From NCBI RefSeq assembly GCF_003007685.1, contig NZ_PXNN01000017.1:723143-787142 (forward strand): a DNA stretch of 64,000 nucleotides. The letters run 5' to 3'. Below, piece by piece: positions 18,533-28,285 of the stretch. Within the stretch, counting starts at the first letter, position 1; the number at the start of each line of letters is the position of its first letter. The notes under the pieces are model-generated. The model saw only the letters and a list, made by a program, of their open reading frames with translations, was not told the origin of the DNA and ran no database searches. Both the position numbers and the translations under genes were made by a program. Source of the stretch: Marinobacter halophilus (GTDB lineage Bacteria > Pseudomonadota > Gammaproteobacteria > Pseudomonadales > Oleiphilaceae).

Positions 18533-19699
18533 ATGGATCGCCCGAATGAACCATCCATATTGCGGGTTGTCATTGCCCCGGATTCGTTCAAGGAGTGCCT
18601 GCCCGCCGAACAGGTGGCGAGCGCCATCGCGCGCGGCTGGCGCAGAGGAGCCCCAGATGACAATATTGTGGAAGTGCCTCTCGCTGATGGTGGCGAAGGC
18701 ACCACAGTGGCGCTGACCGAAGCACGCCACGGGCAACTTCATGCGGTTACGGTCAGCGGGCCGCTTGGTGATACGGTCACCGCACACTATGGACTGGTAG
18801 ATGATAATCGCCTTGCGATTGTGGAAGTAGCCGAAGGCAGCGGACTGCATTGTGTGCCGGCGAAAGCCCGCGATGCGCTGAATGCCTCCAGTTATGGCAC
18901 TGGTGAGTTGATGCTGGCAGCGCTGGCACATGGTCCGGACACTTTGGTCATGGGGCTGGGCGGCAGTGCCACCACCGACGGCGGCGCAGGCATTTTGCAG
19001 GCCTTGGGCGCCCGGTTACTGGACAGCCAGGGCAAGGATATCCCGCCGGGTGGCGCGGGCCTGGCACAACTCGCCAGCATGGACTTGAAACCGGCACTGG
19101 ATCGCCTGGGTACTACCCGCCTGGTGGTGGCCTGCGATGTCCGTAACCCATTGCTCGGCTCTGACGGTGCCGCCGCCATTTTCGGCCCGCAAAAAGGTGC
19201 CAATGCCGATCAAGTGATTCAACTGAACGATAACCTCGCACACCTTGCCCGCCTGGTTCAGGCCCAAGGCATGGATATGGCGAGTTTCCCCGGAAGTGGC
19301 GCCGCCGGAGGCATCGGCGGGATGGTTGCCGGCGTTCTGGGCGCGGAGCTACGCCCGGGTATTGAGCTGGTGATGGAAACGGTGGCACTGGAGAGCCATG
19401 TACAACGGGCAGATCTGGTCATTACCGCCGAAGGCGCGATGGATTCCCAAAGTGCCTATGGCAAAACACCTGCGGGGGTTTCGGCACTAGCGAAACAATA
19501 CGGCGTGCCGGTGATCGGCCTGGCGGGAAAACTCGGCAGTGAGTTGCAGGCATTGCATGATTCGGGGCTGTCGGCGGCGTTTTCGATTACCCCTGCGCCA
19601 ATGGATCTTCAGGAAGCTTACGCCAAGGCGGCCGACAACCTTGAGCAAGCTGCCGAGCAGCTGGCCCGACTGGTGCACAGCCTGTCAGGCGGTCGTTAG
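18533..19699 (+). CDS. Glycerate kinase (GarK/GlxK family)
   Basis: 388 residues, the usual length of type-2 glycerate kinases. Seen: IAPDSFKECLPAEQVA at the N-terminus, PLADGGEGT (about 45-53), a central GLGGSATTDGGAGIL (about 141-155) and EGAMDSQSAYGKTP (about 300-313), all family signatures. It phosphorylates D-glycerate, giving 2-phosphoglycerate in this family, and so feeds glyoxylate/glycerate carbon into lower glycolysis. AAGGATAG precedes the ATG. Its last 15 bases overlap the convergent Crp/Fnr gene. Confidence 0.93.
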   Translation: MDRPNEPSILRVVIAPDSFKECLPAEQVASAIARGWRRGAPDDNIVEVPLADGGEGTTVALTEARHGQLHAVTVSGPLGDTVTAHYGLVDDNRLAIVEVAEGSGLHCVPAKARDALNASSYGTGELMLAALAHGPDTLVMGLGGSATTDGGAGILQALGARLLDSQGKDIPPGGAGLAQLASMDLKPALDRLGTTRLVVACDVRNPLLGSDGAAAIFGPQKGANADQVIQLNDNLAHLARLVQAQGMDMASFPGSGAAGGIGGMVAGVLGAELRPGIELVMETVALESHVQRADLVITAEGAMDSQSAYGKTPAGVSALAKQYGVPVIGLAGKLGSELQALHDSGLSAAFSITPAPMDLQEAYAKAADNLEQAAEQLARLVHSLSGGR

Positions 19700-20326
19700 A
19701 CCGCTGACCAATCCGGTCAGCTCAATTTTGCCTCGTGCCAGCTTGACCTGCTGTCGCCTTTCAAGCTCCTTGAGCAATCGACTGACCACTTCGCGGGCCG
19801 TGCCCAGTTCAACCCCCAGTTCCTGATGGGTGATGGTCAGCACTCGCTGGCCCTGGGTAGCCCGGGCCAGCAACCACTCTTCCAGGCGCTCATCCATGCG
19901 GTGAAAGGCCACTTCCTCCACCAACAACATGAGATCATCCAGGCGCCGGCCATAAGACTCCATAATGGCCAACCGAAAATCTGCTGACTGATCCATCAAC
20001 CGGTCGAACAGCCCTTTGGGAATAATCGCCACTTCCGCCGCTTCCTCAACCACCGCTTCGGCACGGTAACCACGGCCAGTCATCAGACACCCGATCGACA
20101 GAGTACAGATGTCATCGGCGCCCATTCTATAGAGCACGATGCCATGCCCTGACACCCCGGTCATCTGCACCTTAATGCTGCCACCTAGCACCAGCGGCAA
20201 TCCTCTGCAATGCTCTCCCGCACTGAACAAAACCTGGCCGGGCGGAAAACGCATTGTGCTGATTTCATCCAGAGTGTCTTTGCGGAGGCTGTCATTGAGA
20301 GTTTCAAGAATGCTGTGCTTTGCCAT
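19685..20326 (-). CDS. Crp/Fnr family transcriptional regulator
   Basis: 213 residues. A cyclic nucleotide-binding-like domain (about 15-130) with Cys residues near 39, 74 and 80, then a winged helix (about 150-205) with GTAREVVSRLLKELERR as recognition helix. The Cys spacing does not match the N-terminal Fnr cluster; redox or sulfur sensing is possible but unproven. It is divergent from a small DUF2892 membrane protein, its likely target. GTGA-CTTTA-TCAC at about 20363-20375 in the spacer resembles a Crp/Fnr half-site pair, but its spacing is five instead of six bases. Confidence 0.88.
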   Translation of the reverse strand: MAKHSILETLNDSLRKDTLDEISTMRFPPGQVLFSAGEHCRGLPLVLGGSIKVQMTGVSGHGIVLYRMGADDICTLSIGCLMTGRGYRAEAVVEEAAEVAIIPKGLFDRLMDQSADFRLAIMESYGRRLDDLMLLVEEVAFHRMDERLEEWLLARATQGQRVLTITHQELGVELGTAREVVSRLLKELERRQQVKLARGKIELTGLVSGLTTA

Positions 20327-20439
20327 GAACGACGCCCTGAGTGCTAAAAAGTTTTGCCCTCTGTGACTTTATCACTGAAGCAACGCCACTGCAGGCCTAT
20401 AGTCAGACCATCACCCGACATCACACAGGAGAGATAAAG

Positions 20440-20628
20440 ATGACGGTAAACATGGGTTCAGCGGACCGGATCATCCGTGCGATTGTAGGCATTGTCCTGA
20501 TTGCCCTGGTATTTGTGGGACCACAAACGGCCTGGGGCTGGATTGGCTTGGTACCACTAGCCACCGCGGCCATCGGCAATTGCCCGGCCTACTCTCTGAT
20601 CGGCATTAAAACCTGCAAGACCAAGTGA
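20440..20628 (+). CDS. DUF2892 (YgaP transmembrane-like) small membrane protein
   Basis: 62 residues. MGSADRIIRAIVG followed by two hydrophobic helices separated by a short turn (GPQTAWGW) and ending near CPAYSLIGI-TC. This matches DUF2892, the membrane part of YgaP-type proteins, here without a rhodanese domain. AGGAGA sits before this ATG; the frame is open back to 20341 but that extension has no ribosome site. The conserved Cys pair may relate to sulfur transfer as in rhodanese-linked relatives (inference). Followed by a terminator. Confidence 0.87.
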   Translation: MTVNMGSADRIIRAIVGIVLIALVFVGPQTAWGWIGLVPLATAAIGNCPAYSLIGIKTCKTK

Positions 20629-20652
20629 GCGGCTCTGGCCGGACATGACCGC

Positions 20653-20689
20653 AAAAAGGCCGGGGCGATTGTCGCCTCCGGCCTTTTTT
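20653..20689 (+). terminator. Intrinsic terminator after the DUF2892 gene
   Basis: AAAAAGGCCGG-GGCGA stem, TTG loop and complement, ending in six T. The A tract on the other side may also serve the convergent merR-like end of the translation operon. Confidence 0.9.
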
Positions 20690-20739
20690 CAGCGTGTACC
20701 TGCAAGGGGTCTTTGGCACCTCACCCTCACCGTTAGCGG

Positions 20740-21105
20740 TTAGCGAACAGGTGCGTTCAACACGTCCAGCACTTCCTCAAGCTCGGTGATCATCTGACGG
20801 ATCAGTTGCTTGTACTGGGTAGTGTCGTCTTTTATTTCGGAGCTGCTCAGCTTTTGCTTGGCACCGCCGATGGTATAGCCCTGTTCGTACAACAGGCTGC
20901 GGATCTGACGGATAGTGATCACATCTGCCCGCTGGTAATAACGGCGATTGCCCCGGCGCTTGACCGGCGACAACTGGGGAAACTCCTGCTCCCAGTACCG
21001 CAGCACGTGTGCTTTTACCGCACACAGCTCAGCGACTTCACCAATCGTAAAGTAGCGTTTCCCCGGGATCGTGGGGAGTTCGTTGTTATGACTCGGTTCC
21101 AGCAT
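20740..21105 (-). CDS. MerR family regulator at the end of the pheST-ihfA operon
   Basis: 121 residues. A MerR winged helix begins at about residue 17 ([13 protein letters not shown], then [14 protein letters not shown] and RRYYQRADV), with a short helical tail for dimerisation and no Cys metal site. This conserved short MerR protein lies after ihfA in many gammaproteobacteria; its targets are not established. The start overlaps the ihfA 3' end by 20 bases, suggesting translational coupling. In Pseudomonas a tRNA-Pro gene follows at this point; here none does. Confidence 0.9.
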   Translation of the reverse strand: MLEPSHNNELPTIPGKRYFTIGEVAELCAVKAHVLRYWEQEFPQLSPVKRRGNRRYYQRADVITIRQIRSLLYEQGYTIGGAKQKLSSSEIKDDTTQYKQLIRQMITELEEVLDVLNAPVR

Positions 21106-21388
21106 ACGCTTCTACTTTCTGCTTCAGTTTCTGGCCTGGTCGAAACGTAACGACACGTCGTGCGCTGATGGGGATTTCTTCACCCGTCTTCGGGTTCCTT
21201 CCCGGCCGTTGCTTTTTGTCTCTGAGGTCAAAATTGCCAAAGCCTGACAATTTCACCTGTTCGTTGTGGCTGAGTGCGCCTCTGATTTCATCGAAGAAAG
21301 CTTCAACCATCTCCTTGGCTTCGCGCTTGTTAAGTCCCAGCTCTTCGTACAAGCGCTCGGCCATGTCCGCTTTCGTCAAAGCCGCCAT
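21086..21388 (-). CDS. ihfA: Integration host factor subunit alpha
   Basis: 100 residues, the family length. [21 protein letters not shown] at the N-terminus, [21 protein letters not shown] (the DNA-intercalating beta arm with its Pro) at about 48-68, and [14 protein letters not shown] near the C-terminus identify the alpha subunit. With IhfB it bends DNA sharply. The gene follows pheT by three bases, as in E. coli and Pseudomonas. Confidence 0.97.
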   Translation of the reverse strand: MAALTKADMAERLYEELGLNKREAKEMVEAFFDEIRGALSHNEQVKLSGFGNFDLRDKKQRPGRNPKTGEEIPISARRVVTFRPGQKLKQKVEAYAGTES

Positions 21389-21391
21389 CTG

Positions 21392-23764
21392 TCAACTCCT
21401 CAGTGTTGCCTCCAACTCTTCTTGCAGGGCCTCGATAACCCCATTAAAGAGCGAGTGCACTTCATCCTCGTTGAGTGTGCGCTCAGGATGCTGCCAGAAC
21501 AGGCTCAGCGCCAGGCTGCGGTTACCCTCGCCCAGGTTGTCCCCTTCATATACATCAAACACACGCAACGCCGTCAGATGTTCGCCGGCATGCTTACGGG
21601 CCACATGCTCAACCTGTGCGAACGCCACATCGCTTCCGATAATAATAGCCAAATCTCGCCGGACTTCCGGAAATTTTGAAACATCTTTGAAATTAGGCAC
21701 ATATCCAGTAACGATCGAATCCAAGAATAGCTCAAACATCAGGATCGTGCCATTAAGTTCAAGATTTTTCTGTACTTGTGGGTGCAGAGTTCCCAACCAG
21801 CCCACATGTTCGCCGTTGCGCAGCAATTCTGCGGTCTGGCCCGGGTGCAATGCCGGGTGCTGGCTGGCAACAAACTGAATCTCGATGCCCAGCAAACGGA
21901 ACAAGCTTTCCAGTTCTCCTTTGACATCAAAGAAGTCGGCCGTTCTGCGACCGTTCACCCAATTTTCCTGAGTCTGGTTGCCAGCCACCACACCAGCCAG
22001 CATCGGCTGTTGATTGATATCAGCACCGTTTTTCTCAAAACGCAGACCCGTCTCAAACATGCGAATGCGTGGCTGCTGGCGATTCTGGTTGTGGATGACT
22101 GTTTTCAACAGGCCACTCCACAAGGTGGTGCGCATGACCGACAGGTCTGCTGAGATCGGATTGGCCAGAGCAATGCCCTCACGCTCCGGATCGAGCATCT
22201 GCTGCACCTTCGGGTCTACAAAGCTGTAGGTGATTGCTTCCTGATAGCCCTGGGCCACAAAGAAATTCCGGATCGCCGACAATGGCCGCACAGCCTCGTC
22301 CCGGGCCTTCAGGCCCAGAGAGCCGGTGGGTTCGGTAACCGGCAGATTGTTGTAGCCATAGATGCGCCCCACTTCCTCGATCAGATCCTCCTCGATGGAG
22401 ATATCCGGGCGGAAGCTCGGCACACTGATTCGCCAGCCGTCCTTCAGTAACTTGTCGACGTGCAAACCAAGACGGGACAAGATCTCTTCAACGGTGGTGC
22501 GATGAATGGTCAGGCCAAGAACGCTGGCCAGACGCTGTTCCCGCAGATCAATGATTCGGGCTTCGGGCAGGCGATCGTTACTCGCCACCTCAACAATCTC
22601 TCCGGGCTCACCGCCCACGATTTCCATCAGCAGGCGAGTCGCACGCTCCATGGCGTCACGGGCCAACTGATAATCCACGCCCCGCTCAAAACGGTGGGAG
22701 GCGTCGGTGTGCAGACCAAACTGTCGCGCCTTACCGGCCAGGGTGATCGGATCAAAATAAGCCGATTCCAGCACCAGATCGCGGGTCTTCGCGCTCACGC
22801 CGGAATGCTCACCTCCCATGACACCGGCGATAGCCACCGGCTTTTCATGGTCGGCAATGACCAGGGTGTCCGGGGTCAATGCCACTTCCTGACCATCCAG
22901 CAACACCAGCTTCTCACCAGTGCTGGCCATGCGCACGACGATACCACCGGCAATCTCATCACGGTCAAAGGCGTGCATCGGCTGGCCCAGCTCCAGCATG
23001 ACGTAGTTAGTCACGTCGACCGCAGCATCGATAGAACGGATACCGGAGCGGCGCAGCTTTTCCTGCATCCACAGCGGTGTTTCTGCCTGCAAATTCACGT
23101 TGCGCAGAATACGGCCCAGGTAACGGGGGCATCCTGTGGGTGCCTCAACCCGAATGTCCGGCACTTCGGAGTGCACCGCCTCGACAGCTACGATTTCAGG
23201 TGTATTGGTGACCAGATGGTTCAACACACTCACTTCCCGCGCCAGACCGCGGATGGACAGGCAATCGCTGCGATTCGGGGTCAGGTCAACATCAATGGTA
23301 ATGTCATTCAGCTTCAGGTATTCAGCCACGTCCTGACCGGTTGGGGCATCGGCTGGCAGCTCCATCAGGCCGTCGTGGTTTTCAGACAGAGCAAGTTCGG
23401 ATTCGGAACAGAGCATGCCTTCAGAGGGCTGGCCGCGGAGCTTCGCCTTCTTGATCTTGAAATTGCCGGGCAGGACGGCACCCACGACGGCAAACGGTAC
23501 TTTCAGACCATCGCGCACATTAGGCGCACCGCAGACCACTTGAACCGTCTGGGTGCCATCACTGACCTGGCAAACGCGCAACTTGTCGGCATCCGGATGT
23601 GGCGTAACCGAGAGCACTTCGCCCACTACCACACCGGTAAATTCGCCCGCCACTGGTTCAAAACCGTCTACTTCCAGGCCGGCCATGGTGATCTGATCCA
23701 TCAACTCCTGAGAGCCAATGCTCGGATTAACCCACTCGCGCAGCCACTGTTCACTGAATTTCAT
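21392..23764 (-). CDS. pheT: Phenylalanine-tRNA ligase beta subunit
   Basis: 790 residues, full length. An N-terminal tRNA-binding EMAP/OB-like domain (about 40-150), B3/B4 editing region (about 210-390), B5 domain (about 400-475), the synthetase-like core and a C-terminal anticodon-binding FDX domain (about 695-790; FPEVRRDLAIII) appear in order. It charges tRNA-Phe with the alpha subunit as a heterotetramer. pheS lies 72 bases upstream in the same direction. Confidence 0.97.
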   Translation of the reverse strand: MKFSEQWLREWVNPSIGSQELMDQITMAGLEVDGFEPVAGEFTGVVVGEVLSVTPHPDADKLRVCQVSDGTQTVQVVCGAPNVRDGLKVPFAVVGAVLPGNFKIKKAKLRGQPSEGMLCSESELALSENHDGLMELPADAPTGQDVAEYLKLNDITIDVDLTPNRSDCLSIRGLAREVSVLNHLVTNTPEIVAVEAVHSEVPDIRVEAPTGCPRYLGRILRNVNLQAETPLWMQEKLRRSGIRSIDAAVDVTNYVMLELGQPMHAFDRDEIAGGIVVRMASTGEKLVLLDGQEVALTPDTLVIADHEKPVAIAGVMGGEHSGVSAKTRDLVLESAYFDPITLAGKARQFGLHTDASHRFERGVDYQLARDAMERATRLLMEIVGGEPGEIVEVASNDRLPEARIIDLREQRLASVLGLTIHRTTVEEILSRLGLHVDKLLKDGWRISVPSFRPDISIEEDLIEEVGRIYGYNNLPVTEPTGSLGLKARDEAVRPLSAIRNFFVAQGYQEAITYSFVDPKVQQMLDPEREGIALANPISADLSVMRTTLWSGLLKTVIHNQNRQQPRIRMFETGLRFEKNGADINQQPMLAGVVAGNQTQENWVNGRRTADFFDVKGELESLFRLLGIEIQFVASQHPALHPGQTAELLRNGEHVGWLGTLHPQVQKNLELNGTILMFELFLDSIVTGYVPNFKDVSKFPEVRRDLAIIIGSDVAFAQVEHVARKHAGEHLTALRVFDVYEGDNLGEGNRSLALSLFWQHPERTLNEDEVHSLFNGVIEALQEELEATLRS

Positions 23765-23836
23765 CGTTCTTGCCTTGTCCTGATGCGATTTATGCGGTTG
23801 ATTCGGAGTCCTGTGTGCGCCGGCCTGCCCTCAGGC

Positions 23837-24905
<1,069 letters not shown>

Positions 24906-24973
24906 CAGAAGGCGCCACCATGATGTCATGAGGCGCCCTGATCGATCAGTAATCGATGAAAGAGCTTAAGCGA

Positions 24974-25327
24974 TCAAAGAGACGCCTTGGCCTTCTCAAC
25001 AACAGCAGTAAACGCCTGCTGCTCGTTCATGGCCAGATCGGCCAGAACCTTACGATCAATTTCAACATTCGCCTTCTTCAGACCAGCGATCAGACGGCTG
25101 TAAGACAAACCGTTGGCACGGGCACCAGCGTTGATACGGGCGATCCAAAGTGCGCGGAAAGCACGCTTGCGGTTACGACGGTCGCGGTAAGCGTACTGAC
25201 CGGCTTTGATAACCGCCTGTTTGGCAACGCGGTATACACGGCTACGAGCGCCGTAATAACCTTTGGCCTGATTGAGAATCTTCTTGTGACGACGACGTGC
25301 TACCACGCCACGTTTTACACGAGCCAT
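24974..25327 (-). CDS. rplT: 50S ribosomal protein L20
   Basis: 117 residues, very basic, with the typical N-terminal [17 protein letters not shown] extension and the globular tail. It is a 23S rRNA-binding assembly protein; in E. coli it represses translation of rpmI-rplT by binding the mRNA. Follows rpmI by 50 bases in the infC-rpmI-rplT unit. Confidence 0.98.
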   Translation of the reverse strand: MARVKRGVVARRRHKKILNQAKGYYGARSRVYRVAKQAVIKAGQYAYRDRRNRKRAFRALWIARINAGARANGLSYSRLIAGLKKANVEIDRKVLADLAMNEQQAFTAVVEKAKASL

Positions 25328-25377
25328 ACTTTTGTCCTTTTACCTTTATACCTGAGCAAGAATGGTTGGCGGCTGAA

Positions 25378-25569
25378 TCAGCAAGCCGTCATACGCTTGA
25401 TAGACGCCACGTCAGACTTGGCAATCAGCTTGGTGCCGCGCAGCTGACGCTTACGCTTCGGGCTCTTCTTGGTCAGGATATGACTGGTGAAGGACTGCTT
25501 GTGCTTGAAGCCAGTCGCGGTTTTCTTGAACCGCTTGGTAGCTCCGCTTTTCGCTTTCATCTTAGGCAT
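25378..25569 (-). CDS. rpmI: 50S ribosomal protein L35
   Basis: 63 residues, Lys/Arg-rich, starting [16 protein letters not shown] and containing [12 protein letters not shown], diagnostic for L35. GGAG precedes the ATG. Its position between infC and rplT is universal in this phylum. Confidence 0.98.
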   Translation of the reverse strand: MPKMKAKSGATKRFKKTATGFKHKQSFTSHILTKKSPKRKRQLRGTKLIAKSDVASIKRMTAC

Positions 25570-25627
25570 TTTTTAAAACTCCGCATTCTATTTTAAGTAA
25601 AACAATTTGTGCCCCTGAACGACAAAT

Positions 25628-25645
25628 CCCCCGCTGGTGCGGGGG
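25628..25645 (-). promoter_or_regulatory. Hairpin in infC-rpmI spacer, possible L20 or attenuation element
   Basis: CCCCCGC, a four-base loop and GCGGGGG lie in the 95-base spacer 20 bases after infC, followed on the minus strand by ATTTGT. Too few T for a firm terminator call. In E. coli, L20 controls rpmI by way of structured RNA in this region, so a regulatory role is possible but unproven. Confidence 0.35.
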
Positions 25646-25664
25646 ACCCATCACAGGATCAGGT

Positions 25665-26204
25665 TCACTTCTTTTTGCGGGGAGCCACAATCATGGTCAT
25701 CTGCCGGCCTTCCATTTTTGGCCGCATCTCAACCGTTGCAATCTCTTCGAGATCCTTTTCAATCCGCTCCATGAGCTTCATACCGATTTCCTGGTGTGCC
25801 ATCTCACGGCCACGGAAACGGATCGTGATCTTGCCGCGGTCCCCGTTTTCAAGGAAACGTATCAGGTTGCGTAGTTTTACCTGATAATCCCCTTCTTCAG
25901 TTCCTGGACGGAACTTAAGCTCTTTGACCTGCGTCTGCTTTTGTTTCTTCTTGGCAGCCGCCTTCGCTTTCTTCTCGTCGAAGATCTTCTTGCCGTAATC
26001 CATTATCTTACAGACGATCGGATCAGAATCCGTAACCTGCACCAGATCAAGGGTAACTTCTTCCGCCATCCGGATGGCTTCCTCGATCGATACAACCCCA
26101 ACCTGATTGCCTTCGGCATCAATCAGGCGGACTTCCGTTGCGTCAATATTCTCATTGATAGGCGCTTTTGGAGTACGTCCACCCCGATTCGTTCGCTGTT
26201 TAAT
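25665..26204 (-). CDS. infC: Translation initiation factor IF-3, AUU start
   Basis: About 179 residues. The frame extends upstream of the first ATG (26069) to ATT codons at 26207-26205 and 26204-26202; the residues gained ([26 protein letters not shown]) contain the conserved IF-3 N-terminal PINE/I motif, so an ATG start would lose the N-terminal domain. The second ATT, followed by AAA as in E. coli, is preferred; GGAG lies eight bases upstream inside the end of thrS. IF-3 rejects non-standard starts, so an AUU start gives autoregulation, as known in E. coli. The C-terminal domain carries [11 protein letters not shown] and IRFRGRE. Confidence 0.96.
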   Translation of the reverse strand: MKQRTNRGGRTPKAPINENIDATEVRLIDAEGNQVGVVSIEEAIRMAEEVTLDLVQVTDSDPIVCKIMDYGKKIFDEKKAKAAAKKKQKQTQVKELKFRPGTEEGDYQVKLRNLIRFLENGDRGKITIRFRGREMAHQEIGMKLMERIEKDLEEIATVEMRPKMEGRQMTMIVAPRKKK

Positions 26205-26206
26205 AA

Positions 26207-28132
26207 TTAGATCTCCGTTTTGGTTCTGCCTTTGCGTTGAATGTCATCAGCCAACAGCTGTTCAAACGCTTCAAGCGATAGGGTTCCCAAATCTTCGCCT
26301 TTGCGGGTACGTACAGCAACCGCATTGTTTTCGATTTCCTTGTCGCCGACAACGACAAGATAGGGAACCTTGTTAAGAGTATGCTCGCGGATTTTAAAGC
26401 CGATCTTCTCGTTTCTCAAGTCAGCATTAACCCGATAACCCAAAGAATCCCATTTTTTGGCCAGATTTTGACAGTAATCACGCTGATTGTCGGTGATATT
26501 CAGCACCGCAATCTGTGTTGGCGCCAGCCAAGTGGGGAATGCACCTTCATATTCTTCGATCAGTATACCGATAAACCGCTCAAAAGACCCGAGAACTGCC
26601 CGATGTAGCATAACCGGCGTTTTCCGCTCGGAATTATCGGCCACATACTGAGCGCCCAGGCGACCCGGCATTGAAAAATCGACCTGAATAGTACCGCACT
26701 GCCACACCCGGCCGATACAGTCTTTCAGAGAAAACTCAATTTTCGGGCCATAGAAAGCGCCCTCACCTGGTAACAGCTCCCAGTCAACACCGACTCTATT
26801 GAGCGCTTCTTCCAGAGCAGCTTCCGATTTGTCCCAGACCTCGTCAGAACCGACACGTTTCTCGGGGCGAGTCGACAGTTTGTAAAGGATTTCGCTGAAC
26901 CCGAAGTCCTCGTAGACTTCATGCAGTAGCTTGATAAACGCAGACACTTCTTCCTGAATCGCATCTTCTTCGCAGAAGATGTGGGCATCATCCTGGGTAA
27001 AGCCACGCACCCGCATCAGGCCGTGCAGCGCCCCAGAGGCCTCGTTGCGGTGACAGGAGCCGAACTCGGCCAGCCGCAGCGGCAAATCCTTGTAGCTTTT
27101 TAGGCCCTGATTGAACACCTGTACGTGACAGGGACAGTTCATGGGTTTAATGGCGTAGTCGTGCTTTTCCGACTCGGTGGTGAACATGGCGTCCTGGAAC
27201 TTGTCCCAGTGCCCGGATTTTTCCCACAGTGTGCGGGAAACCACCTGCGGTGTTTTGATTTCTTTATAACCGTGGCGGTGCAGTTTGCCCCGCATGTACT
27301 GTTCAATCTCCTGATACAGCGACCAGCCATCCGGGTGCCAGAACACCATGCCCGGCGCTTCTTCCTGCATATGGAACAGTTTCAGCTTTTTGCCGATCTT
27401 GCGATGGTCGCGCTTTTCCGCTTCTTCCAGACGATTCAAATAGGCTTTGAGGTCTTTCTTGTTGCCCCAAGCGGTACCGTAAACCCGCTGCAACTGCTCG
27501 TTGTTGTGATCACCGCGCCAAAACGCGCCAGCAACCTTGGTCAGTTTGAAGGCTTTGAGCTTGCCAGTACTGGGTACGTGCGGGCCGCGGCACAGATCAA
27601 TGAAGTCACCCTGGCGGTAGAATGACAAATCCTCTTCGCCAGGAATGTCCTCAATAATACGAACCTTGTACTCTTCGCCCATGCCGTCAAACAGCTTGAC
27701 CGCTTCTTCGCGAGACATAACCGACCGGGAAACCGGCAGATCTTGCTTGGCAAGCTCTTCCATGCGTTTTTCAATACGCGCCAGGTCCTCATTGGTGAAC
27801 GGGCGGTCGTATTTGAAGTCGTAGTAGAAACCGTTATCCACCACCGGGCCAATCGTGACCTGCGCCTCCGGGAAAAGCTCTTTGACCGCCATGGCCAACA
27901 GATGAGCAGTGGAGTGGCGAACGATGTCCACGCCGTCTTCGTCTCGCTCCGTCACAATGGCCAGTTCGGCATCGGTTTCAATCAGATGGCTGGTGTCAAC
28001 GAGCTGGCCATCAACTTTGCCAGCCAAGGCGGCTTTCGCCAGACCTGCGCCAATGTCGGCGGCAACGTCATGAACGGTAACGGATTCTGCAAAACTGCGG
28101 TGGCTGCCATCTGGCAGGGTAATGACGGGCAT
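26207..28132 (-). CDS. thrS: Threonine-tRNA ligase
   Basis: 641 residues: N-terminal TGS domain (about 1-62), second additional/editing domain (about 65-225; [16 protein letters not shown]), class II catalytic core with Zn ligand Cys in [10 protein letters not shown] (about 335) and motif 2 [20 protein letters not shown], then anticodon-binding domain (about 540-640). First gene of the translation operon, AGGAGA before the ATG. The TAA stop shares one base with the first possible ATT start of infC. In E. coli ThrS represses its own mRNA through tRNA-like leader structures; I see no clear equivalent in the short leader here. Confidence 0.98.
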   Translation of the reverse strand: MPVITLPDGSHRSFAESVTVHDVAADIGAGLAKAALAGKVDGQLVDTSHLIETDAELAIVTERDEDGVDIVRHSTAHLLAMAVKELFPEAQVTIGPVVDNGFYYDFKYDRPFTNEDLARIEKRMEELAKQDLPVSRSVMSREEAVKLFDGMGEEYKVRIIEDIPGEEDLSFYRQGDFIDLCRGPHVPSTGKLKAFKLTKVAGAFWRGDHNNEQLQRVYGTAWGNKKDLKAYLNRLEEAEKRDHRKIGKKLKLFHMQEEAPGMVFWHPDGWSLYQEIEQYMRGKLHRHGYKEIKTPQVVSRTLWEKSGHWDKFQDAMFTTESEKHDYAIKPMNCPCHVQVFNQGLKSYKDLPLRLAEFGSCHRNEASGALHGLMRVRGFTQDDAHIFCEEDAIQEEVSAFIKLLHEVYEDFGFSEILYKLSTRPEKRVGSDEVWDKSEAALEEALNRVGVDWELLPGEGAFYGPKIEFSLKDCIGRVWQCGTIQVDFSMPGRLGAQYVADNSERKTPVMLHRAVLGSFERFIGILIEEYEGAFPTWLAPTQIAVLNITDNQRDYCQNLAKKWDSLGYRVNADLRNEKIGFKIREHTLNKVPYLVVVGDKEIENNAVAVRTRKGEDLGTLSLEAFEQLLADDIQRKGRTKTEI

Positions 28133-28235
28133 GGAATTCTCCTGTGGTTTCTCAGCGGTGATCTATACCAAAGATCACATGGTTGCCAGCGTCCGCGATA
28201 CAAACCGCGGGCTGGTTTGCAGACGAGTTTACCAG

Positions 28236-28265
28236 AAAAAAACCCGGCAACAATGCCGGGCTTTT
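28236..28265 (-). terminator. Intrinsic terminator of the TRAP transporter operon
   Basis: On the minus strand AGCCCGGCATTG-TTGCCGGGTTTTTTT: a seven to eight base GC stem with a seven-T tail, 20 bases after the permease stop and before the thrS promoter region. Confidence 0.85.
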
Positions 28266-28285
28266 GAGTAGTTCCAAGGAATCCG

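Noticed and set aside
20363..20375. GTGA-CTTTA-TCAC as a Crp/Fnr operator
   Set aside because: Half-site spacing is five rather than six bases; kept only as a remark in the regulator entry.
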